Shown: positions 11,201-24,615, counted from the first letter of the stretch. The stretch: 64,000 nucleotides of DNA from Pseudoscleropodium purum (GCA_963969395.1 OZ017801.1:10545611-10609610), one strand, 5' to 3'. The notes: generated by a model from the sequence alone, not told the origin. Numbers and translations: made by a program.

Positions 11201-14200
11201 TGCCTATATGGTCAAGAGTTGCTGCTTGCATATTACATTCAACCTTCCCTAGTGACACTGCTTTTGAAGCCTCTTAATGCGCTTTGACATGTGCTCACAA
11301 CTTTTTGTCATGCAAGAGTTGTATACAATCAGTTTGTATACAACATGACTGATTCTGGGGTATTAAGGAGTGTGCAATTACAGTATGAGTTATGAGAAAA
11401 TTGAGTGTATAGGAGTTGAAATGAAAGATTTAGGAGCTTCAAGGAAAGTAGCAAGTATACTATTAGAATGAATAGACTGTGTCCTGCGTTTTTCAACAGT
11501 AAAAATAGGCTTTGAAAGTTTAGCAATGGACTTCGGAAGTGAATCTTATATTTTTAGTTCAGGCACTAAGGTGTTGATGTTGCTAGACCATCTACAATTT
11601 TCTCTAATATTCTTTGTCTACAATGCGACCCAGTTCATTGACCCTGGTTTTGGGGGTGCAGGCGTCCTCTGGAAGAGTTTAGCTTGTCCGATTTTAATGA
11701 TGGCCACTACAGTAAGGCAGTGGAGGCTAGAGATAGGGCAGAGGCAATCAGCTCTGTCTTGTATCCTAATGACAACCACGATGAGGGGAAAGAGTTGCGA
11801 CTCAAGCAGCAATATTTCTTTGTAGCTGCTACTCTTCAGGTAAATATCCAGCAGTATGAACGTTTCTTAGTAAGGAAAACAAGAAATACTCTTGATTTTA
11901 AGATAATATTAAGCCAATATGCTACTCATTTTTAAGTATCCACCTACATTATTTACCGGTACTTTGTTTCATTTTTGCAACAAGTCTGAGACACTTGCAA
12001 GCAGTTTTACAACACCCGTTTGTGTCATACTTGCTCCAAAGTTGGTTATTTTAACTTAGAAGGCTTCTCGCACTTGAGGGAAGCATGCCATTGGTCTATT
12101 AGAGCAAGTGGTCTCCACCCTAGAGCAAGGTTTTCAAGTATGAAAGAATATTCTGCTTTCCTCTACAGAATATTTCATGACGTAAATATATTTAGAACAA
12201 TTTTGATCATATTTGATGTTCTTAAAACTCAAGTATGCAGCTTGAAATTTTTGGAAATACGTAGCAAGTGTAGCATGAAAACTTCGTTAGAATATTTGAA
12301 TGAGATAATATTTCGTATCCCTATGACTTAGCGGAAGAATGGCAAAAAAAGATGTAGGAGTTTTTTTCCACACATTTGGGGATGCTTTGCGCATAGTATG
12401 TGGCGTGGAAAATGACATGGCAAAGAAGGAAGTGTTCTACTGAGCGCTGAGGGTATTCACCCAGAATCGTCATATTTCAAGTGTCGATTTTGGATGCACA
12501 TACCTTCTTGCTTGGAACCTTCATAAAATGAGGAAGAGGAAGGACCTTTATTTTGTAGTTATTAATGCTTTATGCACTGGGCTCGGCGGAAAAGGTGTTA
12601 CCTTAATCAGCTTTCTTCGTGGTTGTGCAGGATATCATGAAGCGTTACAAGAAATCTGGAGACGCAATCTCAGCGTTTGACAGCAAAGTTGCTGTGCAGC
12701 TCAACGACACTCATCCCACCATCGCTATTCCAGAGCTCATGCGCCTCTTCCTAGATGAGGAGGTCAGTACCTAATATACTATGCAGTCAAGCCTTTGAGG
12801 TTCAAGCATCCACTTATCGGATGCTTCTTGGTCAAACCATATGGTCACCTTGAAAATTGGTTTTAAGTTGGATTAAATTAATGAATATCGTCAAGTCTAG
12901 TTTCCAATTCACTTTTCAAATCTAAAGAATCCAAAGTGTAAAGCATTTTATCGCAGTTGCAAGTTCTATAGGTCAAGATCCAAACTACACTATTCAACAT
13001 GCTCGCCTCAATCTGCACCGTGCATTTTTTAGAAAGATTTTCGTCATGTATATCCTAAGAAGCTTAGCGAAAAAATGTAGGTCTGCAACTTAAAACGTGC
13101 ATATATTTTGCATGAAAGTTCATATTAATGCCTTCAACGTCGACACTATTATCTATGGTGCACTGTTGACCCCTGTTTTTGAACGCAGAAAATGCCTTGG
13201 GATGACGCTTGGGACATCACTACTCGGGTGTTTGGTTATACCAACCACACCATACTTCCAGAGGCGCTTGAGAAATGGTCAGTCCCATTGATGCAGAAGC
13301 TGCTGCCTCGCCATTTAGAAATCATCTATGAGATCAATCATCGGCATCTCCAGGTACTCCACTTGTTTCTTTTCCCTATTTGTAACAACTTGTCAGTCTC
13401 AGGGCCACGTTAGATTGCACAGGCCTATAGTATGGACTAGCATAATGTGCAACTAAGGGTGAGACAACAAGCTTAAAATAATTCATTGTCTTTATGACAT
13501 CTCACGGTGTATTTAAGGCACTAGCAACTGTCCATTTCACCTCAAAGAGGTGGCTTGAAACCTTGTTGTCTTGAATATTTTTAGCATGTAATATGGGAAT
13601 ATGTTAGCGTCACCTCTTCATGCTCATTCTTGTTACTTGGTCGAAAATAACGCGAACATTGAAATAAATGACGTAAAATTAATAAATAATGATTTGCTCC
13701 AAAGCGTAAATTTTTTGTCATCGCAAGCTTCAACATGTTTAATCTAAGGCGGCTCTTACACTGTCATAGAACCTGGGACAAGATCTGCAACCAGAATTGT
13801 AAGTGGGTTATGTTTGGTAAAAGAAAGGCAAATCATGGAACACAGATTTCGATTTTAAGTCGCCGCAAATTTGATAAATCTGTAAAGCAGTTCTGACATG
13901 CAGAAGATTAACGATGACCTACTTCTGGTATGGGAAGAGAAGCTTTCTGAAGTGAGAATGATATGAGCAATTTTTGACAAGGCCTTCAATTTTCTTTCTT
14001 TTCAGATTGTTGAGGCCAGGTGGCCAGGTGATACTGAGAGACTGATTAAGATGAGCATCATTCAAGAGGGCGAGACGAAGATGGTGCGCATGGCCATTCT
14101 AGCTACCGTTGGATCCCACGCTATCAATGGTGTAGCTGAGATTCACTCTGGCTTGGTAAGAACCTCCCTTTTCCCGGAGTTTGTGGAGCTGACGCCTGCG

Positions 14201-17200
14201 AAGTTCCAGAATAAGACTAATGGTGTGACACCACGACGGTGGATTCTGCAAGCAAATCCCAGCCTGAGTGAGGTATTTACATGCCCTTCACAAATGAATT
14301 ATTTAGAAAAGTTAAAGAATAGTCACAAAATGTACAAGTAGAAAAATGAAATCATTTCTGAACATTAGAAACATGTTCTGAAAATTACTGCGACTGACAA
14401 TCAGCTTCCAAAGTAGAACTTCTATTTTTTGCATGGGCAGTTCGTGGCAAATGCCATCCTGCAGGGTCAATAGGCTCAAGAAAATCTGACCAAGTATGCC
14501 TATTTGCAGATCATCACTAAAGCTTTAGAGACCGATGAATGGGTTCTGAAGCTGGATTTATTGCGGGTATGTCTTATTACTCTCGTATTTACGCTAGTAT
14601 TTGGATATTCAGATATCATACCTGCGCAAAAATTTCAAGACCCGCGTCACAGCTTTTGTAAAGGGATCAACAATGAGAGAGATACATTTCTATTTGACCC
14701 AGTTGCATGATATAATTTGATTATTGATATTGGAGTAGTTACAGACTTTTCCCAAAAGATATTGTATTGTCTAAACAAGCTGGTTATAACATTCTTTCTC
14801 TTGTGAGAACTCACCCTTCACTGTAGATGACAATTGAAAAAGGATTTAAAAGTCTGAGATTCATTGTAGAGTACATGCTGAATGAGTGGCCAATGCTTGT
14901 CTTCATGTAGATTATGGTACCCCTCATCTGAGATGAGCTCAAGTTTATGCCCTAAAAGAATCTAATTTTTTTTCCAAAGGTGTTGAGGCAGTTCCTCAAG
15001 AATGTGATTGTGGCATATTGAAGTGTCTCTTGGCTTTGATTGTTTCTTTTCAGGGAATGAAAGATTTGGCCAGCAACAAAAGCTTGCAGGAAGATTTCAG
15101 AGCATCAAAGCAGTTCAACAAAGCCCGTCTAGCTGCACTCATCAAGAGTCATTGTGGTGTCGAAGTAAGCAAACTGTGCATGAATCTACTTCGTCAAGAA
15201 TTAGTCATGTTTTTTTGTTTTTAGTCTTACATGGCTACTACAATTTCTGAATGCATCTTACACCCTGCATCTGATAGAATTCTTTCTTTGTTTCAGGTCA
15301 GTGAGAAGGCGCTCTTCGATGTACAAATCAAGCGCATCCACGAGTACAAGCGCCAACTCTTGAACATCTTGAGTCTTATCCATCGCTACATCTTGATCAA
15401 GGTAATGGTTCATTCTTGTTCTCTGAAATTTTTCTTACATTGGAGGATGGCATCTTAAACCCTAAACTTTAAAACCCTAAATCCTACATTTTTTTGGACA
15501 CCCCAAGTTTAGGCTCTTCATCATTCTTGTTTTGTACTGGCCTCAATTATTCTTTTTTCTCCTGGCCTTGAATTACAGAGAGCCTCACCTGCAGACCGAG
15601 CAAAGTTTGTGCCTCGTGTGGCCATTTTTGCCGGGAAGGCAGCACCAGGGTATTACCTGGCAAAACGGATTATTCACCTCATTAACGCGTGAGTACATTA
15701 CTGTCAATCATCTTCCAGCTTAGGAATTTTGAACTTTTTGTTGCATTTTTTTGAACATAAGGTAGAGGATGCTGAACCTTTAAGGAACCTACTCCTGTCC
15801 TCTATCAATTCTTTCAAATTTAGTACATTTTCAGGTACTGAACCCACACTGCTTTTAGATGACAGAACTAGGTGATGTAGGATTTTCAACTTTGACAATC
15901 CATAGAATATTCTAAGAATTGTGTTATTTTTAATATGGGACTACAAGCCTGCAATTCTATCACCATCATATTCTGATAGAAGTACATTAAACCTGCATGT
16001 GTAAGCAATTATTAAGGGAATAGTGCCCTCTACCCTACTATTAGCTCCCTAACAGTCTAAAACTCTGTACACAGGGTTGGTGCCAAGGTGAACAATGACC
16101 CCGAGGTCGGAGATTTATTGAAAGTGGTGTTCATTCCCAACTACAGCGTGTCTCTTGCTGAGGTAACATCTCATAGCTGGGGTTTGTCTTTCTCCTACGC
16201 ATATTACTTTGACAGCAGAGTTCGTGTTGTTTCTACTTCAAAAATGCATTGATATAATATAACTATCACATTACATGTGAAAATTATCACGTTGTATGTA
16301 AAACTTGGATGAAAATTTGGTATCATTTTTTGCAGGTATGTCTCTCATATGTTATAGACATATATTTGATGTGAAAATTCAACAGCTTGAATGCATTCTT
16401 TATGTAAAACCAATGCAGCTATTTGTTTCCACATTTATCGTGCAGTCGTACTTTTAATATGAAAAACTGAAAGGAAAATGACAATTTGTGGAAATCCAAA
16501 TTGGACATGGTGATGACGCAGCATGCTTGTGAAACATGTGTAGGTGATCATCCCTGCCAATGATATCTCCCAGCACATCTCAACAGCTGGGATGGAAGCC
16601 AGCGGCACGTCCAACATGAAGTTTGTCATGAACGGAGGGTTGATTGTGGGCACCATGGATGGGGCGAACATTGAGATCGCCCATGCGATTGGCCAAGAGA
16701 ACATGTTCGTGTTTGGAGCCTCTTCTGAAGAAGTGGAAGGACTTCGTCATGATCTAAAGCATAAGGGCGAGGAGTTCCTCGACGAACGACTTCTCGAGGT
16801 ATGGAAGTCATTTTTTTCCCTCACCATGCCCTAATGTTTTACCTCTGATGCATGAAATTCTTGAAATGTGGGAAGTTTGTTAGCTTAGGTTTGATTGGTT
16901 CTCATATTTGGTTGATTTTTTATGTGCTCTGATGTCATCTAAAACTGGTTTGGTGTGGGTTTAAGGTTTAGGGTTTATGTCCCGTTACTTTCAGCTGTGT
17001 ATAATAGTTCACGTTATTAGAATGGAATCTTATTTGTGAGGGTCTGGTTCCTATTTTCGAGTGGATTCAAACACACTAGAATATGTATTATTTGGGTACC
17101 ATATGAATATGCTATGAATTGCTGAAATTTGGTACTTCAAACTTGGTATAACCTAGACTGCCCTTGAACCATGAGGATCTACCATTGCATCTACCATGTG

Positions 17201-18436
17201 TCTCATGGAGTCATCTTTGACTGTGATCTCCTTTCTTACAGAGTCATGTTTGGATTAGAATTGCATTGTTCATGATTTCGGTTTTCATAATACCCTAAAA
17301 AATGAGCTGTGGTGTGTTCTGATCGTATAAAGACCTGGCTTCTGGGTAGCTTGTTAGGTTAGGTTAGTTTAGCTGATTATTCAGTTGATTTGTGATGTGC
17401 CCTGATGTCATGTAAACTTGGTTCGTGGGTAGCTTGGGAGGTGGTTGTGGTTTACGTTATGAGTAATCATATAACCCTTACAAACGAGGTGTGAAACATT
17501 CTAAAATTGCAAAACCCTGGCGTTTGGGTAGCTTAGGTTAGGTTTGTTCGCATTTCTGGCGGCTATGGCTAACGAGAATGTGCATTGGCAGGTCTATCAT
17601 GCAATCGAGGCAGGCGAATTTGGACCGTATCAAGAGTTTGAGCCTATTTTGTACTCTTTGCGGGAAGGGAGGGACTACTACTTGCTCGCCCATGACTGGC
17701 CCTCTTACCTTGATGCTCAGGTTAGAAGCAGGATCTTCTTCAAAGAGCCGGGGCAAGTTTCAGATATTGCACGACATTTTCATGTGATTATTTCTTGTAT
17801 TTATTTAAGCAATTTGGTGCTGTTATTTATTTTTCTGCAGGACGCGGTGGATCAGGTCTTCGTAGATGAATCTGAATGGACAAAGCGGTGCATCGTGAGT
17901 ACGTCCATGATGGGCGTTTTCAGCAGTGACCGAACAATTGACGAGTATGCCAAGGAGATCTGGAGTGTTACGGTAAGTCCATCCTACTCCAAGCCCCGAA
18001 AATCCTAAATCCTAAACTCGAAATCTGCTAGTTAGTCAGTACTTGGCATGTGCTTCCTACCTAAGTTGGGATGTTCTAATTCTGTCATGGGACCTAATTC
18101 TGCCAGTTGTTTTCATAAAATACATCGGATACTACAGGGGTAGGCTCTCACAGTACACGTAAAAACTTTTTAGTGGACATGAGTAAGGACACTTACTTTT
18201 GCCCTCAGATGTATTGCTTGGGTGCAGTGCAAGAATTATGTCTCATGACAGAACTAGAGAACCGCACTTTAACTTCATCTGAATCTTTAAGTGCAAACAA
18301 TATTCGTTGCTGGTCATTCTCCATTGGAGTTTCCGGGTCTGATCGCTCATCAATGACTAACGCTTGTTTTGTGTTTTATTTTCTGGGGCAGTCCTCACCA
18401 GTACTTTCTGAACCTCCACATCAGATACAGAAATAA
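8279..18436 (+). CDS. Alpha-glucan / glycogen phosphorylase, 18 exons, 833 aa
   Basis: Releases glucose-1-phosphate from the non-reducing ends of alpha-1,4-glucans (GT35 family, PLP-dependent). Exons: 8279-8488, 9079-9162, 9314-9364, 9487-9587, 10441-10722, 11662-11839, 12631-12762, 13189-13353, 14006-14272, 14510-14566, 15054-15164, 15297-15401, 15579-15688, 16075-16162, 16544-16798, 17592-17720, 17841-17972, 18392-18436. All 17 introns are GT-AG and phase is kept throughout. Recognisable motifs: [20 protein letters not shown] (about residue 125), [40 protein letters not shown], and the PLP site [10 protein letters not shown] with the Schiff-base lysine at about residue 673. The length matches the non-plastid form; there is no obvious transit peptide and no long plastid-type insert, so I infer a cytosolic enzyme. 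The start is the first in-frame ATG. Several segments look closer to fungal/animal phosphorylases than to plant PHS1/PHS2. The last 14 residues, after IWSVT, are unusual. Confidence 0.95.
10854..11095. mobile_element. Fold-back element in phosphorylase intron 5
   Basis: Two 38-bp arms at 10898-10935 and 10993-11030 are inverted copies with a single mismatch (AGTATTGAAAGTGTATTGTT at the start of the left arm). They are separated by 57 bp. The outer borders read TAACCCCC and GGGGGTTA, and further GTACTGCAACA-type words recur around the hairpin. The structure resembles a small non-autonomous fold-back transposon that inserted into the intron. It does not touch the neighbouring splice sites. Confidence 0.75.
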
Positions 18437-18917
18437 GAAACTCCGCCAGCTGGAGCATCATGCTTTTGTAATGGATTATGGGTAGGGGAGTTTTGTATCC
18501 AACCTATCCACATTTCCTTTGAAGAGATTTGGCAACAAATTTTGAAGATAAGGAGCAACGTAACAGCAAATGTTTGTTTGAATGAATACAAGAGCTCTCA
18601 GTGATGACTAGGGAGGCTAGAATGTGACGCCGGAGAGAAAGAGACTGTTATAGGATTGCTTGTATTGCTGTTGCAATCTGATTATTGTAATATCATTCTG
18701 GTCCTCCGCTATTGCCCTACATCTTTTGACAAAATTTCTACATTCCCGTCTTCACGAATTTCAGGTCCTTGTATATAATACATTTGGGTAAACTGTTTTC
18801 ACCCTTCAGTTGACGTTCCTTTCAACATTCGCTGTTTTTAAACTATGTACTTTTCAGTAACAAGTAGCCCACTTATGACCTATTCTTGGTTATCACCCCA
18901 TTCTTGAAAACATGGAG
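18437..18917. other. Spacer between convergent genes (both 3' UTRs)
   Basis: These 481 bp separate the stop codon of the phosphorylase gene (+) from that of the histidine phosphatase gene (-). The 3' UTRs and polyadenylation sites of both must lie here and may overlap. No further gene was seen. Confidence 0.6.
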
Positions 18918-21900
18918 TTACCGTCTAGGGGAACTGTCTTTGAACTGAAATCCAGATGCTGTAAGCAGCTTCCATGATCCCGTTCTAATTGGAGACTCTA
19001 ACGTCTCACTGAAAACTTCACGCTCTGCTTGTGTGTAAGCACAATATTGTATTCTTTGTACATGCTCAACAGATACTTTGGGGCTGAAGCTTGAAACTGA
19101 AACAGCTAATCCTTCCCCTGCAGCACACAAGAATGATTTTGTGATCAGCAGTGCTGGAGTCTTAACGATTGTAAGACTCGTCTACAAATTAACCCTTTCA
19201 ACGAAGTCGCAAATAAACGTCGACGCCAGAGTGTATTCCATCAGCTTCTTCGCATGATTTCTACCTCAAAATTTAGGTATTTGAAACATTGGCAATTTCA
19301 CATACCGTCAATTACGTATTCTTATGATGGTTCTCCTGGACCAAAATTTACTGCAAAAACAGAATATTAGGATGAAACCATCGTGGTCCTGGCACTCAAA
19401 ATTGGGTCAGTAGAAAATGCTTAACTTACCATGAGAGATGCAGAGTACGTTGTCCTGTGGAAATATGTCAGCAACAGCAAGGAAAGTGTTGATGTACCGG
19501 CGATGTCCATCTTCGTAGGACTCCTCCCACTCGGGCAACTGTCACAAAAAAATATTCGAATGAGATCTGTTGTAGTCCTGCAACGTCGGCCACAGTGACA
19601 AGATGCATGACACATTCGAAAGGACGTCATGACTTTCATTTCTGAATGGTACAAATATGTTTTGGAAGTTACTCTAATTGCATATGAGCATTCAGAGCGA
19701 ATTTTATATTCGTACCTCGGGAAGGTAGAAAGCGATACTTCAACAGACCAGACATAATAAGTTAAGCTTACATTTAACAAGTGAATCGTGTTTAACCGTG
19801 CTACCAGTTTTAAATTCTTACAACTGCTAAACTGTAGTCCTTGTTTGCAGCCGTCCATCTGAATTTTCACAGCTTTGTGCACGATTATTTCTTTCAAGGA
19901 CAGCACTTCACACTTTCCTCAAGTTGACAGCACAACTGCAACAATTGTTTAGAATAATTTGTGCTCAGAGCATTAGACTAAATTAAGGCTATTGTGCAGT
20001 ACAATATCAGTAAAAACTTCAGTTTATCAATTATAGTTTTTAAAATATATATATTTTTGCTTATTTTAAACCAGGATGGAGTGGATCCAAAGGTGCAATT
20101 TTCTCTGACCTGGGAAAGAACGGGAAGCACTGAAAAGTCCACCACTCCATTTGGCAGAGCAGAGACGAGCTCGTCCAACGACAAAATCCAATCCTTGCTA
20201 CTCTGGGGATCATGAGGAGGATATCTGATTGCTCGGTTGTTCATAAGCTCCGCTAACCCATACTCTATGGAAACCTGCACTTCAAATGCATAAACATAAG
20301 ATCAAAACTCATGTTGTACACATTCAACTTAACATCTTTAAAGACCCACGGCTCTACCCAAGAATATGAATCCATCATTCTGATTCTACGAGACACTTAT
20401 ATGAATTCGGTATGCGAGCTTGCTATCTTGTCATTAATAACTTAGCGAGCACCAAGAGGAGCAACATGGGAGTTTTGAACGAATGCTTAATAAAATTCAA
20501 GTTCTAAGACCACGCCAATCTTGGATAAGTAGTCATGTCGAAATGTGATGCAGATTTTGACTTTGAAAATCTGCTATATTCATTATAATCGCAAAATTTC
20601 AAGAATCAGTCAATTTTCTAAATGCTTGTTTGGAACCTCAAATCAATACCAATCCCAATTTTTAAAGCTTTGTGCACATGAATATCACATTCTTGGCGCT
20701 CTTGAAAATGCCGTTTTCACGAATATGATCATCAGAGTGAAGGGTGCAGGTTCACAAGCGCTAAATTAAAAAATGAATCAATAAATAAAAAATTCTTCAC
20801 AGATGCAAAGCACATAGAGCATGGCCTTGACAGATGAGAAGGGAGTATCTGAACCATACTACCCAAGAATGGTGTTCATGAATGTTCTCGCTGTCGAGCT
20901 CAATGCCAATTTGAATGCTTTCAATTACATCTAAGATGTTACAGCTCAGGAACACCGGATGCTGAAAAGAAAAGGCCACAATGCAAATGCGTCCAAAAAA
21001 CTCGAATCTGGAATATTTGACCGCTCTTCGCAACAGAGGAGCAGGCATTTATACAAGGGCTGAAGAGTGCAAAGACTCGCTGAACAGAATTGTCTCCACA
21101 GATGGAAATCATATCCAACTTTGCCTTGACAGACGAGAACGAGTGTCTGACCATGCCCATTAATAGTCCTAACCCTAAAAGTACAATGCTCACAAGCCGT
21201 TCAAAATTCAAGCACCAAATCAAAGCAGTAAACAAGCATTGTTCGAATTCGATCACCAATTCAACCTCTTCTCATCACAATTGCGAGCAGAAGAAACCAG
21301 CCTTAAGGAAGACGATATCGGTAACGCCATCCGGATACATGCCGTTGATGAACCCAATTCAAAGTAGTAGGCAAGCATTTCCAAATCCAATCACCAATGG
21401 TACGTCGCAAGCAAGCCATTTCCAAATTTGATCAGCGCTTCAATGTCGTCTCATCGCAATTGAGAGCAAAAGAAACCGACCTTGACACTGGCGATGTCAG
21501 TGTCGCCAGTAAGATACATGTCCTTGATCAACCCAATTCAAAGTTGCACACAAACAATTTCCAAATCCGATCACAAATTCAACCTCGTAATAAAGCAATA
21601 TCCAGAGTCGATCACCAATTCAACGTCGCACACAAGCGATTTCAAAAATTCAATCACCAATCCAACTAGAGAGCCTCACCTTAACATTGATGGCGCCCTC
21701 ATCGTCGTCCCCATCGGGAAACATGCCCTTGATGAACCCCGCGGCCGTCTGCACACACCTCAAGAACGGCGACACTACAATCCTCGAGACTCTCACCCCC
21801 TGCCCTTGCAGCTTCTCCCCCACTCGTACCGCCTGCTCTACGCCCACCTCCGTGAGCGGCGGATCCCACGTCCGGGCACCCTCCTCGTGCCGCCACGCCC

Positions 21901-22000
21901 GATTCGCATCGTCCCAACGCTGCCCGTGACGCATCACAAACAGATGCTGCTTGCTTGCTAATGCACCCTTCTTATTCCATTCCCCATTCCCAAGCTCCAT
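18918..22000 (-). CDS. Histidine phosphatase (phosphoglycerate-mutase-like) family protein, 4 exons, 264 aa
   Basis: Exons in transcript order: 21680-22000, 20110-20274, 19430-19538, 18918-19117 (107 codons, 55 codons, 109 nt, 200 nt). All introns are GT-AG and in phase. The core of the family is visible: FVMRHGQRWD near residue 23 (catalytic RHG histidine), PPLTEVGVEQA, SPFLRCVQTA (second arginine), and ISHGEG near residue 197 (second catalytic histidine). These are the residues of the histidine-phosphatase superfamily branch 1. The SPFLRCVQTA plus YGLAEL spacing recalls the plant/fungal proteins labelled 'phosphoglycerate mutase family' and the phosphatase half of TULA/UBASH3. The substrate is unknown. 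ATG 21998-22000 was chosen as the first in-frame start. Intron 1 (1.4 kb) holds decayed copies of the end of exon 1. The gene is convergent with the phosphorylase. Confidence 0.9.
20800..21679 (-). repeat. Array of decayed copies of the exon 1 end inside intron 1 of the phosphatase gene
   Basis: Four segments on the minus strand resemble the last ~55 bp of exon 1 and its splice donor: near 20826-20870, 21125-21170, 21302-21357 and 21481-21535. They translate roughly as G-F/L-I/L-x-x-M...VK, as in the exon's GFIKGM...NVK. Their AAG ends are 299, 177, 179 and 199 bp apart, counting up to the true exon end at 21680. The intron-derived parts between them also align (for example CACAATTGCGAGCAGAAGAA against CGCAATTGAGAGCAAAAGAA). 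Only the copy at 21481 keeps an AAG-GT donor. At least two copies share an in-frame TGA. Confidence 0.75.
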
Positions 22001-22310
22001 CACTTACAATCGATAAGAGTTTCAATTCCAAATCTGCAATACAATGCTGGATTCGATCTGGGTCTGGGAGTGTGAGTATTTGAACGAGAGAAGGAGGGCG
22101 TGTTTTTGAATTGGGGAGGCAGTAAATTTGGACTGATGGGCGGGGAGAATGTTGGAGACGCGGCGTCGGTGACGCGGTGTCGGTAATGTAGCCCGGAGTT
22201 GGTGCAGACGCTGTTTGTTGTTGGTGGAATTTGAACTGGGGGTTGATTAACGGAGCCATGACCACTGATTTCAAGCTTCCCTACCCATCACTCTTTTCAC
22301 TCCCATTTCA
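22001..22310 (-). promoter_or_regulatory. 5' flank of the histidine phosphatase gene
   Basis: GC-balanced sequence directly upstream of the minus-strand ATG, in contrast with the AT-rich DNA that begins at about 22315. It probably contains the 5' UTR and core promoter. No individual element was identified with confidence. Minus-strand frames here (21972-22274) are out of frame with the gene and show no motif. Confidence 0.35.
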
Positions 22311-24615
22311 CAACTACATATGATGAATGAAAACGTTTATATTTATTTTTTAGAGATGAAATCATATGTCTACTACAAGTCATATAATTTTCAAATTTCT
22401 TGGGGAAAATTTGAAATTACTTTGAATTTCTGTAGAAAAAAATGAAGAAAATTCATATCAAAATACAAAATATACTCGAAAAATCTGAAATTTTTGTTGT
22501 AGATTGCAAATGTATATTATAGTGCACAACATTATGGTATAAATCAAAGTTATTGAATCACTCTAAAATTAGAAAATCAACAAACCATGGTTACAAGGTT
22601 CAAAGTTCATACAAGGCATCTTCTTTTTTAGAAAAGTCAATGCTACCATAATCAAGGAATTTGTAATACTATTCACTGAAAGTGCATTCAAGCCCCTTCA
22701 AAAAAAATACATAAAAAAACTTTTTTTTTTTCATCCTATAGTTTTAGGTCAAGTCATCCAATTGAACACTTAATATCCACAACATTAGATTGTTAACTAT
22801 AGAAGGGCACCAAGGACTTTTTGTGTTCTTTGGATGGTCAAGCAAGCTTTGTGCTATTGAAGAATGGATGATTTCATTCGTTTTTTTGGTGTGCAACTTT
22901 GTTGATGCTCTATCCACATCAATGACTTAAGATTAAAACATTTCCATTGTTTTTCTCTTTTACATGGGAGCATTTATTAAAAAAAATGATGCACTATCCA
23001 ATGTATTTCAATATTTTGAACTTTTTTCCCTTAAAACTTAATTTTGACATTCAAAAAAATTTCTTTCGTTTTTGAGAAAAAAATAACAAAATGAATCTTT
23101 TGAAGTGTAGTTTCTACCCTACTTGGAAATTTTGAAAAATTCCTTAAAATAAGTATTTTAGTGAAGTTTGAAGTGGAGTATCTATAACCACATTTCTAAA
23201 TGTGGAGCAATACCAAAAATTTCCTTATACTACAATTTTCTACACTATAGTGTTCTATTCTAAAAAATTTAGATTTTTTGGAACATGATTTATATTAGAT
23301 ATGAACTTTCTTCATTTATTCTTTTAAATTCATGAAAATTTGAAATTTATGACAATTATTAGACATATGATTTCATCTTTGAAAAACATAGCCAAAAAAA
23401 TTCAGTCATGAATAGCAAGTAAATGGAAGATAAAGAGTGAGGGACTTTCAAGTTTGAGTCTATTATTGGCTCTATCCTTTAGAGGTTAATAATATTGGTA
23501 TATTGGAAAGAATGGTAATGAATATGTATGTATGAGAAGAGGTTGCTACAATATTGGAAAGTTTGAATTCTATTTTGTTAACTTTGTGACAAATTTTGGA
23601 AGGTTCTTGGCATTTAAATAAATTGTGTTATGATTATCTTGCAAATTCTATTTTCTTAGAAAAAAAAATTGAGTGTACATAGTCGTAGTGGTGATCAATG
23701 AAACTTTTCGAGAATTGAAAATAATAGATTAAAGGTAGTGAATTGGATGATAAATCACTTAAAATGGATGGAATTTTGGTCATAAGAAAATAAAATTATA
23801 TTTCAAATTCAACATTTCAAAATATTAGTGGAGGTTCATTTTTTTAAATAGGTCAAAATTAGGTACAATTGATGGAGACATACTAAACATCATTGTACTT
23901 GTGCTAAAGTGTCATTGAATATATAATATTATAATTCCATTATTTGGGTATATATTATATTCAAACTATTCATTAGTATTGAAATAGAGCTAGCATACTT
24001 CAATATGAAAATGATTACTAATTTACCATGTTTATTCCATGTTATTATAGCAATTTGTATAATAATATTTTGTATTAGGAAAATTTGTTGATTTTTCCTT
24101 TATCATTTAAGGTAGCTACACCTAATCGCAACCCAATTCAAAATTCAAACCCAACACATTTTTATCTAAAATGCACATCATGTATTCATGAGAGTAATCC
24201 TACGGTTGATTTTGGGTACACCCTTTTTAAGCACTTTGAAAGTTTGTAGTTTGTTCATACATTGCCAAAAATGGCAAATAAAGAGAATTGATATGGAATC
24301 CCCATTTAACATTTTGACTCATAATAAGATTCAATTAAAACTTAGACAATTGAAAAAAATATCTAATTTTAAAGTAAATAGGTGCAACCTTGTTTTTACA
24401 ATTCTTTGAAAGCCATTCATCAAACACTTTTAATTCTTGGCATCCTTCCAAGATTAATAATAAGAGCCATGATTAAATAGTAATTTAGACTAATCTCATG
24501 ATGAATTCCCATGTTTTATTAGAATCAAAAATAGATTTCCAAGTTGTCTGTAGTAGAAATTGACTTCCTTGACTTTCATGATGCTTTCACTTCTTTGTAA
24601 GTAGGGAGAAACTAC
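22311..24615. other. AT-rich intergenic DNA
   Basis: A long AT-rich stretch with homopolymers. A piece ending CCTTTAGAGGTTAATA near 23478-23493 looks like the terminus of a TTAA-type element. No gene or RNA was recognised. Confidence 0.45.

Noticed and set aside
18173..18436. 87-codon plus-strand frame covering the phosphorylase end
   Set aside because: Only its last 45 bases are used as the terminal exon; the rest is intron with a good acceptor at 18389-18391.
20797..21259. Minus-strand frames in phosphatase intron 1 considered as extra exons
   Set aside because: Exon 1 and exon 2 join directly in phase (INVK to VSIEYGLAEL) as in the family. These frames are the decayed exon copies.
21090..21961. 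Several overlapping plus-strand frames
   Set aside because: They are antisense to exon 1 and intron 1 of the histidine phosphatase and follow the intron repeat array.
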